64,000 nucleotides of DNA from Clostridium fessum (GCF_003024715.1 NZ_PYLO01000001.1:558001-622000), one strand, 5' to 3'; positions 25,113-35,168 are shown, counted from the first letter of the stretch. Notes: generated by a model from the sequence alone, not told the origin. Numbers and translations are program-made.

Positions 25113-25163
25113 ACTTTTATCAGTTTTAATTTTCTATTTCACGGATTCTCTGAACAGATTTCT

Positions 25164-26255
25164 CTATTTCGCCTGAATATATCCCTGTGCGGTCAGAAGC
25201 TCTGCACACAGTACCGCACCGCCGGCTGCGCCGCGCAGTGTGTTGTGGGAGAGACCTACAAACTTCCAATCGTAAACTTTGTCTTCTCTCAGACGGCCAA
25301 CAGATACGCCCATGCCCTTCTCATAGTTGACATCCAGCTGTACCTGCGGACGATTATCCTCTTCCAGATACTGAATGAACTGCTTCGGTGCGCTCGGAAG
25401 CTCCAGTTCCTGCGGAAGTCCTTTGAAATTAACCAGCTTCTCGATCAGCTGCTCTTTGGTTGGTTTCTTTCTGAACTTTACAAATACGGCTGCTGTATGT
25501 CCGTCCAGAACCGGTACACGGATGCACTGGCAGGTAATCACCGGCTCGAATGCCTTCACGATCTCGCCGTCCTTGATCTCTCCCCAGAGACGAAGCGGCT
25601 CCTGCTCGCTCTTCTCCTCCTCACCACCAATGTACGGGATGATGTTACCTTCCATCTCCGGCCAGTCTTTGAACGTCTTGCCAGCTCCGGAGATTGCCTG
25701 ATACGTCGTAGCTACTACCTCATATGGCTCAAATTCCTTCCATGCAGTCAGAACCGGTGCATAGCTCTGGATGGAGCAGTTCGGTTTTACCGCTACGAAG
25801 CCTCTCTTGGTTCCCAGACGTTTTTTCTGGAACTCAATCACCTTAAAGTGCTCCGGATTGATCTCCGGCACTACCATCGGAACATCCGGTGTCCAGCGGT
25901 GTGCGCTGTTGTTGGAAACAACCGGTGTTTCTGTCTTTGCATACGCATCTTCAATCGCACGGATCTCTTCTTTTGTCATATCTACGGCGCTGAACACGAA
26001 ATCAACTTCGGATGCTACCTTCTCGATCTCGTTTACGTTCATAACGGTCATCTTCTTCACACACTCCGGCATCGGGGTCTGCATTTTCCAGCGTCCGCCG
26101 ACTGCCTCCTCATATGTTTTTCCTGCAGAACGCGGGCTTGCTGCCAGCGCAGTAATCTCATACCACGGATGATTTGCCAGAAGCGTGATGAAACGCTGAC
26201 CTACCATACCAGTTGCTCCCAGAATGCCTACACGTAATTTCTTTTCCATGTTCAT
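25164..26255 (-). CDS. asd: Aspartate-semialdehyde dehydrogenase
   Basis: 363 residues. It reduces aspartyl phosphate to aspartate semialdehyde with NADPH, the branch point to lysine/diaminopimelate, threonine and methionine. The Rossmann motif is GILGATGMVGQRF at the N terminus. The catalytic cysteine is in VAVKPNCSIQSY (about residue 157). The closing segment is VGLSHNTLRGAAGGAVL. The sequence belongs to the archaeal/fungal-like branch of Asd rather than the E. coli type. It starts at 26255 after AGGAGAAAAACG. It has its own structured leader and no neighbour in an amino-acid operon. Confidence 0.93.
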   Translation of the reverse strand: MNMEKKLRVGILGATGMVGQRFITLLANHPWYEITALAASPRSAGKTYEEAVGGRWKMQTPMPECVKKMTVMNVNEIEKVASEVDFVFSAVDMTKEEIRAIEDAYAKTETPVVSNNSAHRWTPDVPMVVPEINPEHFKVIEFQKKRLGTKRGFVAVKPNCSIQSYAPVLTAWKEFEPYEVVATTYQAISGAGKTFKDWPEMEGNIIPYIGGEEEKSEQEPLRLWGEIKDGEIVKAFEPVITCQCIRVPVLDGHTAAVFVKFRKKPTKEQLIEKLVNFKGLPQELELPSAPKQFIQYLEEDNRPQVQLDVNYEKGMGVSVGRLREDKVYDWKFVGLSHNTLRGAAGGAVLCAELLTAQGYIQAK

Positions 26256-26270
26256 CGTTTTTCTCCTCTT

Positions 26271-26356
26271 CTGACAGCGGCTTTTTCAGCTTCTCATGGC
26301 AGGATGGAGTTTGGATAGGAAGCTCCTGCTCTGCAACACGTTTTCACTCTGCCGCT
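26271..26356 (-). promoter_or_regulatory. Structured 5' leader of asd
   Basis: A perfect closing stem ACAGCGGC/GCCGCTGT encloses two shorter pairings, GCAGGA/TCCTGC and GCTTC/GAAGC. Their arms cross, so they are mutually exclusive or form a pseudoknot. The 3' arm lies about 16 nt ahead of the start codon, beside the ribosome binding site. It fits no lysine riboswitch pattern I know. Confidence 0.4.
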
Positions 26357-26503
26357 GTAATTCTTGTCTATCCTATAACAAAACAAACAAAAAATCAACA
26401 TTTTTCCGCAAGAAAAATACATTTGTACGTCACTCGCGGACATTTGATAAATTTATAACGTCTGTCACGGATTTAACGATGTTTTAACTCAAAATAGGTT
26501 CTT

Positions 26504-28075
26504 CTAAGCTAAGTATTCCGCTGCAGCCTTCTCAATCCCATCCGGGTACTGCGTCCGGTAGCTCTCAAAATCAAGCCCCCTTGCCGCAATCTCTTTTCCA
26601 AGTTTGACTAAGAACGACGGAATCTCGCTCTCAAACATCGTGCCAAGCTCACGTCCCATCGTCTCTTTTCCCTGTACCTCATTTCCGCCCAGATAAAATA
26701 CAAATGCCGGCTGTGCCTTGCCATCTGCCATCCGCACGCCTCCGCGGAATCCCATCGGTCCAGTCTGGTGGGTACCGCAGGAAGACGGACATCCGGAAAT
26801 ATGAATCTGCGGAAGTGCGCCGTCCGGGATCTGTGCCTCCCCGACCGCCTTTACACACGCCTGTAACAGAGCCTGCGAATCGCGTGCACCAACCTGACAG
26901 ATCGACGCACCGATACAGCTTACCGATGTCTCAAACTTTGTCTGAGCCGTCTCCTTCGTCGCCTCCAGAATCTTCTCTGCTTCTGCTCCGGTCAAATTGA
27001 TGATATAAGCAGTTTCATCCGGTGCCAAGCGAAGCTCTGTGCCGTCAATCGACTGCATCAGTTCTCCCAGGGATGCCAGCGTCTCCGGGCGCGGCTGTCC
27101 GCCAATCGGATGCCAGATAACCGTATAAAGTCCCGGCTGTTTCTGCTCCAGCACACGTTCTCCCGACGCGCTGCTTCCATCGCCTGTTTTGCCCTGCTTT
27201 TCTTTCATTCCTGCCGCTGCCATCACTTCCTCACGTGAAAGATCCAGCTGTTCCCCGGATGCCAGTACCTCCTGAAGCTTTTCCTGATACGCCTTCCGGT
27301 AATTTTCCGCTCCGCCGAGTGCTTCCTGCATATACCGGGTACGCGCTTTTCCGCGGTTTTCGTAATTGCCATATGCCCGGAATGTCAGCCACATCGCCTT
27401 AATGTAATAAAGAATCTTCTCCGGCGCAACGCCCTCGGCAACTTTAACGCCAAACTGCGGATTGTTTCCCAGACCGCCTGCACTGTATACCTCAAACGTT
27501 CCGTCCGGGCAAGCCGCAAATCCCAGATCTCGGTAGGTCGCGTGCGTCACATTCGCCGGTGAATTAGAGAAACAAACCTTGAGCTTGCGCGGCATCTTTT
27601 CCGCATTGATGAAGGTCATCAGGTATTCGCCCGCCGCCTTCGCCCACGGCATAACGTCGAAATATTCGCCCTCTTCCACACCGGAAAGCGGAGAACACAT
27701 CACATTTCGCGGGAAATCTCCGCCGCCGCCCATCGTCACTATCCCGGCATCGAGTGCCTGCTCCATCAATTCACAGACTGATTTCTCATCCAGATTGTGA
27801 AACTGCACGCTCTCACAAGTCGTAAAATGTACCATATTTACCTGATATGCGCGGATTGCCTTTGCGATAAATGCAAGCTTCTCCTTCGACACACATCCTG
27901 CCGTCATACGCAGACGCAGCATGCTCGCCGCGCCGCCTTTCTGTGCATAACTGCCGTAACGTCCTGAAAAGCCCTTATATGAGCCCTTATCCATCTTTCC
28001 TGCATAAAAATCCCTCGTTTTTTCACAAAACTCCGGAAGATCTGTTTTCCACTCCTGTGGAGCAATTCCTATCAT
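26504..28075 (-). CDS. Nitrite/sulfite reductase-type siroheme protein
   Basis: 523 residues with two ferredoxin-like half-domains and two siroheme/[4Fe-4S] domains. The cluster-binding cysteines are visible as CIGASICQVG and SGCPSSCGTHQ, the C-X5-C...C-X3-C pattern of the family. MLRLRMTAGCVSKEKL and PRNVMCSPLSG are the matching N-half motifs. It would reduce sulfite or nitrite with ferredoxin-type donors; which one cannot be told. The start at 28075 follows AGGAGAGAAAA and an IGIAPQEWK N terminus; an upstream ATG at 28135 lies in a repeat end and lacks a site. No siroheme-synthesis genes are adjacent. Confidence 0.88.
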   Translation of the reverse strand: MIGIAPQEWKTDLPEFCEKTRDFYAGKMDKGSYKGFSGRYGSYAQKGGAASMLRLRMTAGCVSKEKLAFIAKAIRAYQVNMVHFTTCESVQFHNLDEKSVCELMEQALDAGIVTMGGGGDFPRNVMCSPLSGVEEGEYFDVMPWAKAAGEYLMTFINAEKMPRKLKVCFSNSPANVTHATYRDLGFAACPDGTFEVYSAGGLGNNPQFGVKVAEGVAPEKILYYIKAMWLTFRAYGNYENRGKARTRYMQEALGGAENYRKAYQEKLQEVLASGEQLDLSREEVMAAAGMKEKQGKTGDGSSASGERVLEQKQPGLYTVIWHPIGGQPRPETLASLGELMQSIDGTELRLAPDETAYIINLTGAEAEKILEATKETAQTKFETSVSCIGASICQVGARDSQALLQACVKAVGEAQIPDGALPQIHISGCPSSCGTHQTGPMGFRGGVRMADGKAQPAFVFYLGGNEVQGKETMGRELGTMFESEIPSFLVKLGKEIAARGLDFESYRTQYPDGIEKAAAEYLA

Positions 28076-28102
28076 TTTTCTCTCCTGTTTTCTCTTCAAA
28101 TT

Positions 28103-28235
28103 GTAACTGTTCAGCACCTTCACAGTCACGCGCAAAAATCCATTAAAAATTGCCTACGGCAATGGGATTTTTGCCTGCTGGTCCTTGTTTTCGTACGATC
28201 AGCGCAGTAAATGCGCAGACCTACTGAACAGTTAC
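28103..28235. repeat. Repeat family B, copy B1
   Basis: A 133-bp element with inverted ends GTAACTGTTCAG and CTGAACAGTTAC. Inside is the nested hairpin CAAAAATCCATT...AATGGGATTTTTG with inner ATTGCC/GGCAAT. It is nearly identical to 33537-33669. It occupies most of the 187-bp gap between deoD and the siroheme reductase gene. Confidence 0.85.
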
Positions 28236-28262
28236 TTCAAATTCTACTTTTACCAGCTTATC

Positions 28263-28985
28263 TTACACCAGATCCAGCGCCACTTCCATCATATTGGTAA
28301 ACGTCTTCTCGCGTTCTTCTGCCGTCGTCGCCTCTCCGGTCACTGCCGAATCCGATACGGTCAGGATACAGATCGCATTTGCGCCCGCATAGGCAGCGTT
28401 GCTGTAAAGTGCCGCCGACTCCATCTCCACCGCCAGCACGCCCATCTGCGCCCAGCTAGTTCCGTCCGGCTCAAGCGGCGGGTTGTAGAACATATCGGAA
28501 CACAAAATATTACCGACATGATATTTTAAATTTCTCTTTTTCGCGGACTCAACTGCCTTTTCCAGCAGCTCATAGCTGCACACGCAGGAATAATCCCCCG
28601 GCAGGCGGAACTGTTTTACATAGTTGGATGTCGTACAGGAGCCCATCGCGAAAATAAGCTCGCGCACCTTTACCTCCGGACGCAGCGCACCGGCAGTTCC
28701 GATCCGGATCAGATTCCTGCATCCATAAAAATGAATCAGCTCATAGGAATAAATTCCCATCGACGGACAGCCCATGCCGGTTCCCATGACAGACACGCGT
28801 TTGCCCTGATAATAGCCGGTATAACCGTACATATTTCTCGTTGTATTGAACTGTTTTGCATCCGTCAGAAAATGTTCTGCGATATACTTTGCCCGCAGCG
28901 GATCGCCCGGAAGCAAAATCGTCTCCGCAATCTCGCCCTGCTTTGCCCCGATATGAGGGGTCGGTGTGTTCTGAAGTTCAGCCAT
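28263..28985 (-). CDS. deoD: Purine-nucleoside phosphorylase, DeoD type
   Basis: 240 residues. It splits purine (deoxy)ribonucleosides with phosphate in salvage. Family motifs are HIGAKQGEIAETILLPGDPLRAKYIA at the N terminus, VMGTGMGCPSMGIYSYELI, GTAGAL, and the substrate-binding VEMESAALY. SDSAVTGE holds the catalytic Asp near the C terminus. The start follows AGGAGGTATTTCAT. It lies 53 bp after parC on the same strand and may be read through from it. Confidence 0.96.
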   Translation of the reverse strand: MAELQNTPTPHIGAKQGEIAETILLPGDPLRAKYIAEHFLTDAKQFNTTRNMYGYTGYYQGKRVSVMGTGMGCPSMGIYSYELIHFYGCRNLIRIGTAGALRPEVKVRELIFAMGSCTTSNYVKQFRLPGDYSCVCSYELLEKAVESAKKRNLKYHVGNILCSDMFYNPPLEPDGTSWAQMGVLAVEMESAALYSNAAYAGANAICILTVSDSAVTGEATTAEEREKTFTNMMEVALDLV

Positions 28986-29038
28986 ATGAAATACCTCCTT
29001 TTTTCGTAAATGTACTCTCGGAATCTTTCTGTTTGATT

Positions 29039-31282
29039 CTAGCTTCTCGCCCGGCTTCCCTTGCCATCGCGGTGCCCTATTTTCAAACGGCTCAAATGAA
29101 CCGTTTTTTCTTTATACATAACGATCGGATCATCCTCAGTGCCGTCCAGCAGATGGATTGTCTCCAGCGACTCGGTACGCCCCAGCTTGATGCCGCGCAC
29201 ACCTTTCGCATTCTTCTTCATCTCCGATATCTCCTCGATCGGGAATCGCAGGAAGATACCGCTGGTCGTCTGGATGACCGCCTCTTTCATGCCGTCCGCC
29301 GGCTGTACCGAGAGAAGCATATCATTCTCCTGCAGCTTGGTCGCCGCCACTGTTCGGTTATTTGTCTCAAATTCCCCGCCGGGCACGATCTTAATCATCG
29401 CATCCTTCGTTGCAAATAATAGCTTCTGTCCCTTTAACTGCGCCGCATTCACCACACAGACCGGACGTTCTTTGGTGGCATCAAATTTACTCAGGTTATC
29501 GATCGGCACCCCCTTATCGCGCAGCTTTCCAAAGGGAATCTCAGTCACCTTCACCTGATGGAATGCACCCAGATCTGTAAACAATCCTATCTTATCCGTC
29601 GTATGGCACGGCAGTACATACACATTCTCCGTGTCCACTGTCTCCCGGTTCCGCTCGTAGATCGACGGTTCCAGAATCTTGCAATAACCAAACTTGTCCA
29701 GCACGAACACGCCCGGTCTGGCGCTCTCCGCCGCCTCGTCATACACTGCCTCGCGTCCATCCTCGATTTTCGTCCGGCGTTCCACTGCAAACTCTTCCTT
29801 GATTGACTGCAGATCTTCTTTAATCACCTCGTCCATCGCCTCACGGCTGCCGAGAATCTTCTGGTATTCTTTGATCTTGCGAAGTGTCTCTTTGTACTCC
29901 TTCTGCAATGCCAAGATCTCCAGGCCGATCAGTTTATAGAGACGCATTTCCAGAATCGCAGATGCCTGTTTCTCCGTAAAATGAAGCTTCTTGGCATCTT
30001 CCTCAAATCCCGGTGTACGGAACTGGATTTTGGAAATATCGCCCTCCATCAGGCAGGCTTTCGCATCTTTCAGATTCTTCGAACCACGCAGGATCGCGAT
30101 AATCAGATCGATGCAGTCGCAGGCTGTGATCAGACCTTCCTTGATCTCCTTCTTCTCCTGCTCCTTTTCCAGAAGCACCTGATACTTGCGGGTATTATTT
30201 TCATACTGGAAATCCAGGTAATTCTTTAAGATTCCCTTTAAATTCAGCGTCTCCGGGCGTCCATTCGCGATCGCCAGCATATTGACACCGAACGTATCCT
30301 CCAGTTTTGTCTTTTTATACAAAATATTCTGGATTTTCTCAATATCCGCGTCTTTCTTGAGTTCCAGAACAATCCGGATTCCTTCTTTATTCGATTGGTT
30401 GGAAATATCCACCACATCGGCAAGTTTCTTGGACTCAACCAGATCTGCGATATCCGACAGACATTTATTGATGCCAGCGCCGATCATCGTGTACGGAATC
30501 TCCGTGATCACCAGCTTGTCCCGGTCAGAACGGCGTTTTCCAAGCTCCACCTCCATCCGGGCACGCAGTTTGATGCGCCCCGTTCCTGTCTCGTAGATCG
30601 CCGGAAGTTCACTCTTATTCGCAATGATGCCGCCGGTCGGGAAATCCGGTCCCTTTAAGACGCTCAGAAGCGCTTCCGTCTCCATCTCCGGCTGATCGAT
30701 ATACGCCATCACCGTATCGATGACCTCGCCCAGATTGTGCGGCGGAATGCTGGTGCTCATGCCGACCGCAATTCCCTCGGCACCGTTGAGCAGCAGATTC
30801 GGCACGCGGACCGGCAGAACCTCCGGCTCTTTCTCCGTCTCATCGTAGTTCGGCACAAACCGGACGGTCTTGTCCAGATCCTTTAAATACACTTCCTCCG
30901 CAAACTTCTGGAGACGCGCCTCCGTGTAACGCATTGCCGCCGCCCCGTCGCCCTCGATGGAACCAAAGTTTCCATGTCCGTCTACCAGCGGCATTCCCTT
31001 CTTAAAGCTCTGGGAAAGCACGACCAGCGTCTCATAGATCGAGCTGTCGCCGTGCGGGTGGTATTTACCCATCGTATCACCGACGATACGCGCTGATTTC
31101 CGGTGCGGCTTGTCATGCCCCAGATGCAGCTCCCCCATATCGTAAAGAACGCGGCGCTGTACCGGTTTCAAACCATCCCTTGCATCCGGGATGGCGCGGG
31201 CCGTGATGACACTCATCGAGTAGTTCATATAGCTGCGCTGCATTTCCTCTGAATATTCTGTCGTAATGATCGTTTCAGCCAT
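29039..31282 (-). CDS. parC: DNA topoisomerase IV subunit A (GyrA/ParC family)
   Basis: 747 residues. The N-terminal winged-helix/tower part shows [17 protein letters not shown] and [15 protein letters not shown], with the DNA-cleaving tyrosine in [10 protein letters not shown] (about 123). A coiled coil and a degenerate C-terminal beta-pinwheel follow. No clear GyrA box (QRRGGKG) is seen in the pinwheel, which favours ParC over GyrA. It pairs with the upstream parE and decatenates chromosomes. It starts after GGAGATAGAAA, 86 bp downstream of parE, a gap holding a minimal B-repeat remnant. Confidence 0.9.
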   Translation of the reverse strand: MAETIITTEYSEEMQRSYMNYSMSVITARAIPDARDGLKPVQRRVLYDMGELHLGHDKPHRKSARIVGDTMGKYHPHGDSSIYETLVVLSQSFKKGMPLVDGHGNFGSIEGDGAAAMRYTEARLQKFAEEVYLKDLDKTVRFVPNYDETEKEPEVLPVRVPNLLLNGAEGIAVGMSTSIPPHNLGEVIDTVMAYIDQPEMETEALLSVLKGPDFPTGGIIANKSELPAIYETGTGRIKLRARMEVELGKRRSDRDKLVITEIPYTMIGAGINKCLSDIADLVESKKLADVVDISNQSNKEGIRIVLELKKDADIEKIQNILYKKTKLEDTFGVNMLAIANGRPETLNLKGILKNYLDFQYENNTRKYQVLLEKEQEKKEIKEGLITACDCIDLIIAILRGSKNLKDAKACLMEGDISKIQFRTPGFEEDAKKLHFTEKQASAILEMRLYKLIGLEILALQKEYKETLRKIKEYQKILGSREAMDEVIKEDLQSIKEEFAVERRTKIEDGREAVYDEAAESARPGVFVLDKFGYCKILEPSIYERNRETVDTENVYVLPCHTTDKIGLFTDLGAFHQVKVTEIPFGKLRDKGVPIDNLSKFDATKERPVCVVNAAQLKGQKLLFATKDAMIKIVPGGEFETNNRTVAATKLQENDMLLSVQPADGMKEAVIQTTSGIFLRFPIEEISEMKKNAKGVRGIKLGRTESLETIHLLDGTEDDPIVMYKEKTVHLSRLKIGHRDGKGSRARS

Positions 31283-31326
31283 TCTATTTTCTATCTCCTA
31301 AATTCCTGTCATATACTTTCATAATC

Positions 31327-31354
31327 GTAACTGTTCAGTGCCTTCACAGTTACT
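31327..31354. repeat. Repeat family B, minimal deletion derivative
   Basis: GTAACTGTTCAGTGCCTTCAC is the left end of repeat B, joined directly to AGTTAC, the last bases of the right end. It looks like a copy whose middle was deleted, in the parE-parC gap. Confidence 0.5.
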
Positions 31355-31367
31355 CATAATCTTTCTA

Positions 31368-33287
31368 TTAAGCATCTATCTCCGCCTCATCTGCGTGATC
31401 GTAGATAAACTGCCGTCTCGGCGGCACATCGCTTCCCATCAGCATCTCCGTGATCTCCGACGCCATCCGGGCATCCTCGATCTCCACACGCTTGAGCACA
31501 CGGTTCTCCGGGTTTAACGTCGTCTCCCAGAGCTGTTCCGCATCCATCTCGCCCAGACCTTTGTAGCGCTGCAGGGTAAATTCCCCTGTGTGGGTTCTGC
31601 GGTAGCGCTCCAATGCTTTTTCATCGTATAGATACTCTTCTTTTCCCTTTTTCGGAATCACCTTAAATAACGGCGGCATCGCAATATATACGTGCCCGTT
31701 CTGAATCAATTCCGGCATAAAGCGGTAAAGAAACGTCAGAAGCAGCGTATCAATATGACTTCCGTCCACATCGGCATCCGTCATCAGGACGATCTTGTGA
31801 TAACGCAGCTTCGCAATATCGAAATCATTGCCGTATCCTTCCGAAAAACCGCAGCCGAACGCATTGATCATCGTCTTGATCTCGGCATTCGCCAATACCT
31901 TGTCCATCGAAGCTTTTTCCACATTTAAAATCTTGCCCCGGATCGGCAGGATCGCCTGATAGCGGCGGTTTCGTCCCATCTTGGCTGAACCGCCCGCGGA
32001 ATCTCCCTCGACAATGAAAATCTCACACTTCTCCGCCTCGCGGCTCTCACAGTTTGCCAGCTTTCCGTTGCTGTCAAAGGAAAAACGGGATTTCGTCAGC
32101 ATATTGGTCTTGGCACGTTCCTCCGCCTTCCGGATCTTTGCAGATTTCTCCGCACAGGCGATGATCGCCTTCAACACCTCTAAATTCCGGTCAAAATAAA
32201 GCTGCAGCTCCTCCCCTGTCACGCTGAACACCGCTTTTGTCGCATCGGCACTCGCCAGCTTTGTCTTCGTCTGCCCCTCAAAGATCGGATCCGGATGCTT
32301 GACCGCCACAACCGCCGTCATGCCATTTCTCGTATCCGGTCCCGTAAATTTTGTATCTTTTTCCTTCAGGATTCCCAGTTCTTTCGCATAGCTGTTGATC
32401 ATCTGGGTAAAACGTGTCTTAAAGCCCGCCAGATGCGTGCCGCCCTCCTGTGTGAAAATATTGTTGCAGAAGCCGAGTACATTTTCCTCAAATGCATCGA
32501 CAAACTGGAATGCCACTTCAACCTCGATCTGGTCGCTGACGCCCTTGAAATAAATCGGATCATGAATCGGCGTCTTCGTGCTGTTCAGCTCACGCACATA
32601 CGCCACGATGCCGTCCGGCTCCGAATAAGTCACCTTTTCAGCCTCGCCCGCCCGCTTATTCTCATAAAGAATCGTCAGCTTTGGGTTCAGATATGCCGTC
32701 TCATGCAGGCGGCTCTTGAGCCAGTCCGCCTTGAACCGCGTTTTTTCAAAAATCTCCGGATCCGGCAGAAAATTGATCTCCGTTCCGGTCTCTCTTGTCT
32801 TTCCAACCACCGGCAGAAGACCATCGATCAGCTCAACCGTCGGGATGCCGCGCTCATACGCATCGTGATGGATCTGTCCATTCTTATATATATTGACCTC
32901 CAGATGCGCTGAGAGGGCGTTGACAACCGACGAACCGACGCCGTGCAGACCACCGCTCGTCTTGTACGCATTGTTGTCAAACTTGCCGCCCGCGTGCAGG
33001 GTCGAGAGTACGATTCGCTCCGCCGCCACACCCTTTTTATGCATCTCCACCGGAATACCGCGTCCATTGTCCCGGACGGTGCAGGAGCCGTCCGCCTCCA
33101 GTGTCACGCGGATCTGGGAACAGGCACCCGCCAGGTGCTCATCGACCGAGTTGTCCACGATCTCATAGATCAGGTGATTCAGTCCCTTCGTTCCCACACT
33201 TCCTATATACATACCAGGACGCTTACGGACAGCCTCCAGTCCCTCCAGGACCGTTATGCTGTCCGCATCATACTGTGTTTTACCCAT
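31368..33287 (-). CDS. parE: DNA topoisomerase IV subunit B (GyrB/ParE family)
   Basis: 639 residues. The GHKL ATPase begins with VLEGLEAVRKRPGMYIGSV, followed by EIVDNSVDEHLAGAC, DNGRGIPVE and GGLHGVGSSVVNALS. The Toprim domain shows EGDSAGGSAKMGRNRRYQA and TDADVDGSHI. The closing QRYKGLGEMDAEQLWETT is intact. It supplies ATP hydrolysis to the ParC partner encoded next. The start at 33287 is preceded by AGGAGGAATGAATCT; the open frame reaches 30 codons further but includes leader hairpins. Confidence 0.93.
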   Translation of the reverse strand: MGKTQYDADSITVLEGLEAVRKRPGMYIGSVGTKGLNHLIYEIVDNSVDEHLAGACSQIRVTLEADGSCTVRDNGRGIPVEMHKKGVAAERIVLSTLHAGGKFDNNAYKTSGGLHGVGSSVVNALSAHLEVNIYKNGQIHHDAYERGIPTVELIDGLLPVVGKTRETGTEINFLPDPEIFEKTRFKADWLKSRLHETAYLNPKLTILYENKRAGEAEKVTYSEPDGIVAYVRELNSTKTPIHDPIYFKGVSDQIEVEVAFQFVDAFEENVLGFCNNIFTQEGGTHLAGFKTRFTQMINSYAKELGILKEKDTKFTGPDTRNGMTAVVAVKHPDPIFEGQTKTKLASADATKAVFSVTGEELQLYFDRNLEVLKAIIACAEKSAKIRKAEERAKTNMLTKSRFSFDSNGKLANCESREAEKCEIFIVEGDSAGGSAKMGRNRRYQAILPIRGKILNVEKASMDKVLANAEIKTMINAFGCGFSEGYGNDFDIAKLRYHKIVLMTDADVDGSHIDTLLLTFLYRFMPELIQNGHVYIAMPPLFKVIPKKGKEEYLYDEKALERYRRTHTGEFTLQRYKGLGEMDAEQLWETTLNPENRVLKRVEIEDARMASEITEMLMGSDVPPRRQFIYDHADEAEIDA

Positions 33288-33770
33288 AGATTCATTCCTC
33301 CTGTGCCCGACCTGGGAATCATATTTGCTGCCATTTACACGAGTGATGCAAACGGCAGCTTTTATTTCACAGGTCAAGCTGATTTCTTCTACTTATAATA
33401 TGTATTTATTTTATGACTTTGAAATCATGCAAATAGAACATTCTAACTCTCTGGCATCACACCCGCCAGCCATTGTTTTATAGACTTTTCATTACCGAAA
33501 AAGTAGTAAACCGTTCTCATTTACTATAAAATATTAGTAACTGTTCAGTACCTTCACCGTCACGCGCAAAAATCCATTAAAAATTGCCTGCGGCAATGGG
33601 ATTTTTGCCTGCTAGCCCATGTTTTCGTACGGTCAGCGCAGTAAATGCGTGGACCTACTGAACAGCTACAAATATTATTACATAAATTCAAAAATTTTGC
33701 AACGCATTTTTCAGAACAAATGTTCGCTTTTCAGGCAGCCGGATTCCATGCCAGCACTGCCAGCTTTCTT
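33288..33770. other. Intergenic region: parE leader and repeat B2
   Basis: The 483-bp gap holds a hairpin-rich parE leader (GCTGCC/GGCAGC inside GACCTG/CAGGTC, 33300-33380), about 150 AT-rich bp with no promoter I can name firmly, repeat B2, and ~100 bp beyond the ZIP gene. A weak GGCAG/CTGCC stem after the ZIP stop lacks a good T-tract. Confidence 0.5.
33537..33669. repeat. Repeat family B, copy B2
   Basis: Full copy with ends GTAACTGTTCAGTA and TACTGAACAGCTAC, the second worn by one base. Its internal hairpin CAAAAATCC.ATT/AATGGGATTTTTG and TTTTCGTACG segment match copy B1. Confidence 0.85.
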
Positions 33771-34556
33771 TTATCCCAGCGCCACATCCAGAATCATCAT
33801 CAGCACAAATCCAACCGCAAATCCGATCGTTCCCATATCGGAATGACTGCCCTGCGCCGACTCTGGAATCAGTTCCTCCACAACCACGTAAATCATCGCC
33901 CCTGCTGCAAGCGCCAGGAGAACCGGCAGAACCGATTCCAGATAGCGGTACGCGGCGATCGTCGCAAGCGCCCCGATCGGCTCGACGATACCAGAGAGTG
34001 TTCCCATCGCAAATGCCTTTTTCCGGCTCATCCCCGACTCACTCCGAAGCGGCAGGGAAATGATCGCTCCCTCCGGGAAGTTCTGAATCGCAATTCCAAG
34101 TGAAAGTGCCAGCGCCGCTGCAAGCGTGATGCCGCTCTTTTCTGCTAAGAATCCGGCAAATACCACTCCGACTGCCATCCCCTCCGGGATATTGTGAAGT
34201 GTGACCGCCAGAACCAGCATCGTTGTCTTCTTGAGCCCGCACATATGTCCCTCCGGCTCATCACTTCCCAGATGCAGATGCGGAATCAGGCGATCCAGCA
34301 AAAGCAGCATCAGAATACCCACCATAAACCCAATAGATGCCGGCAGAAATGCCAGACGCCCCATTGCTTCGCACATATTCATCGATGGAATTAAAAGTGA
34401 CCAGACCGACGCCGCCACCATCACTCCCGATGCGAACCCCAAAAGCGTTTTCTGGATGATCGGCTTTAACTCATTTTTCAAAAAAAAGACGCAAGCTGCT
34501 CCCGCCGTCGTACCGACAAACGGAATCAAAACCCCAAGTAGCGTATTATGATCCAT
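33771..34556 (-). CDS. ZIP-family metal transporter
   Basis: 261 residues with about eight membrane helices. The two metal-binding helices are explicit: TLHNIPEGMAVGVVFAG and IQNFPEGAIISLPL. A His-containing loop (HLHLGSDEPEGHMCG) lies between helices 3 and 4, as in other ZIP proteins. It takes up zinc or other divalent metals into the cytoplasm. The start at 34556 has AAGGG at 7 nt; a frame open ~67 codons upstream reads charged, non-family sequence and is rejected. A TGCTACAAT extended -10 near 34700 would give a ~140-nt leader. Confidence 0.9.
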   Translation of the reverse strand: MDHNTLLGVLIPFVGTTAGAACVFFLKNELKPIIQKTLLGFASGVMVAASVWSLLIPSMNMCEAMGRLAFLPASIGFMVGILMLLLLDRLIPHLHLGSDEPEGHMCGLKKTTMLVLAVTLHNIPEGMAVGVVFAGFLAEKSGITLAAALALSLGIAIQNFPEGAIISLPLRSESGMSRKKAFAMGTLSGIVEPIGALATIAAYRYLESVLPVLLALAAGAMIYVVVEELIPESAQGSHSDMGTIGFAVGFVLMMILDVALG

Positions 34557-34931
34557 ATTCATTCCCTTCTCTTTCTTTTTTAACATCTGAGCGGTTCTTT
34601 TCCCGGAACCTTGTTTTTTTCCTTCTATTTCTCTTTGAGGTACCGATTTGATCAAAGAAGTCATCTCAAGTTCCTCTGATTGAATATTCCTATTGTAGCA
34701 TATGCACCTTTCTTTTGCACGGTTCCTTTTTATCATTAAGCCGATTTCATCCGCCAATCCCGGCTCAAATCCGATTCAAACAACCCTCTGTTTATACATC
34801 GGCATTCTTTCATATGTTTCTCGTTTGCAAACGTCTTTACGCAAACAAAAAGAGAGAACCAGAAATCAGGATGTCCCTAATTTCCAGTTCTCTTTTCATT
34901 CTTTGAATACAATGATTTATCACTTTTTAAT
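34557..34931. other. Intergenic region between ZIP gene and small coiled-coil gene
   Basis: The gap carries the ZIP leader and a probable extended -10 promoter (minus strand, TGCTACAAT near 34693-34701, weak -35). About 130 bp follow in which I see nothing. The terminator of the small coiled-coil gene closes it. Confidence 0.5.
34845..34896 (-). terminator. Terminator of the small coiled-coil gene
   Basis: On the minus strand AAAGAGAACTGGAAAT pairs with ATTTCTGGTTCTCTC and is followed by TTTTTGTTT, 35 bp after the stop codon. Confidence 0.85.
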
Positions 34932-35168
34932 TTATTTCTGCTCAGAATTCTGTTTAATAAACTCATGAACATCGTTTACGCTTAAATTGCTCTCTTCGAT
35001 CGCATCCAGTAATTCGCTTAATTCAGCTTTACGAATCTCAGCCGCTAATTCCTTTTTCTCTGCTTTCAGAGCTTTAACGGTTTCTTCTAATTTAGCCAGC
35101 TTCTCTTCTACCGATGCCAGCTTCTCTTTGTTTACTTCTAATGCAGAACGTTTCGGTCCTCTCGGCAT
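34932..35168 (-). CDS. Small basic coiled-coil protein, function unknown
   Basis: 78 residues. It begins MPRGPKRSALEVNKEK, where PRGPKR resembles an AT-hook. A Lys/Glu/Ala-rich coiled coil follows (~15-55, KLASVEEKLAKLEETVKALKAE), then a short helical end (LDAIEESNLSVNDVHEFI). A role in binding DNA or as a small regulator is possible but only inferred. The start at 35168 follows AAAGGGGTATGTATT. It has its own promoter with a palindrome filling the spacer, and a strong terminator. Confidence 0.7.
   Translation of the reverse strand: MPRGPKRSALEVNKEKLASVEEKLAKLEETVKALKAEKKELAAEIRKAELSELLDAIEESNLSVNDVHEFIKQNSEQK

Larger units (their letters stand above)
24809..25163. other. Intergenic region between galM and asd
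   Basis: The 355-bp gap carries a right-end remnant of repeat B (24913-24937), a C-type end CACTGTTCACACATG (25011-25025) with unrelated sequence between, and the long-stem terminator of asd. Both ends may be relics of one decayed element. No gene is seen. Confidence 0.6.

Noticed and set aside
25245-26237. A 330-codon plus-strand open frame opposite asd
   Set aside because: Length alone; its protein shows no domain and asd on the other strand is complete with motifs and ribosome binding site.
28103-28235. Possible CRISPR or tandem repeat
   Set aside because: The copies are dispersed and unique per site, not regularly spaced, and no cas gene is present.
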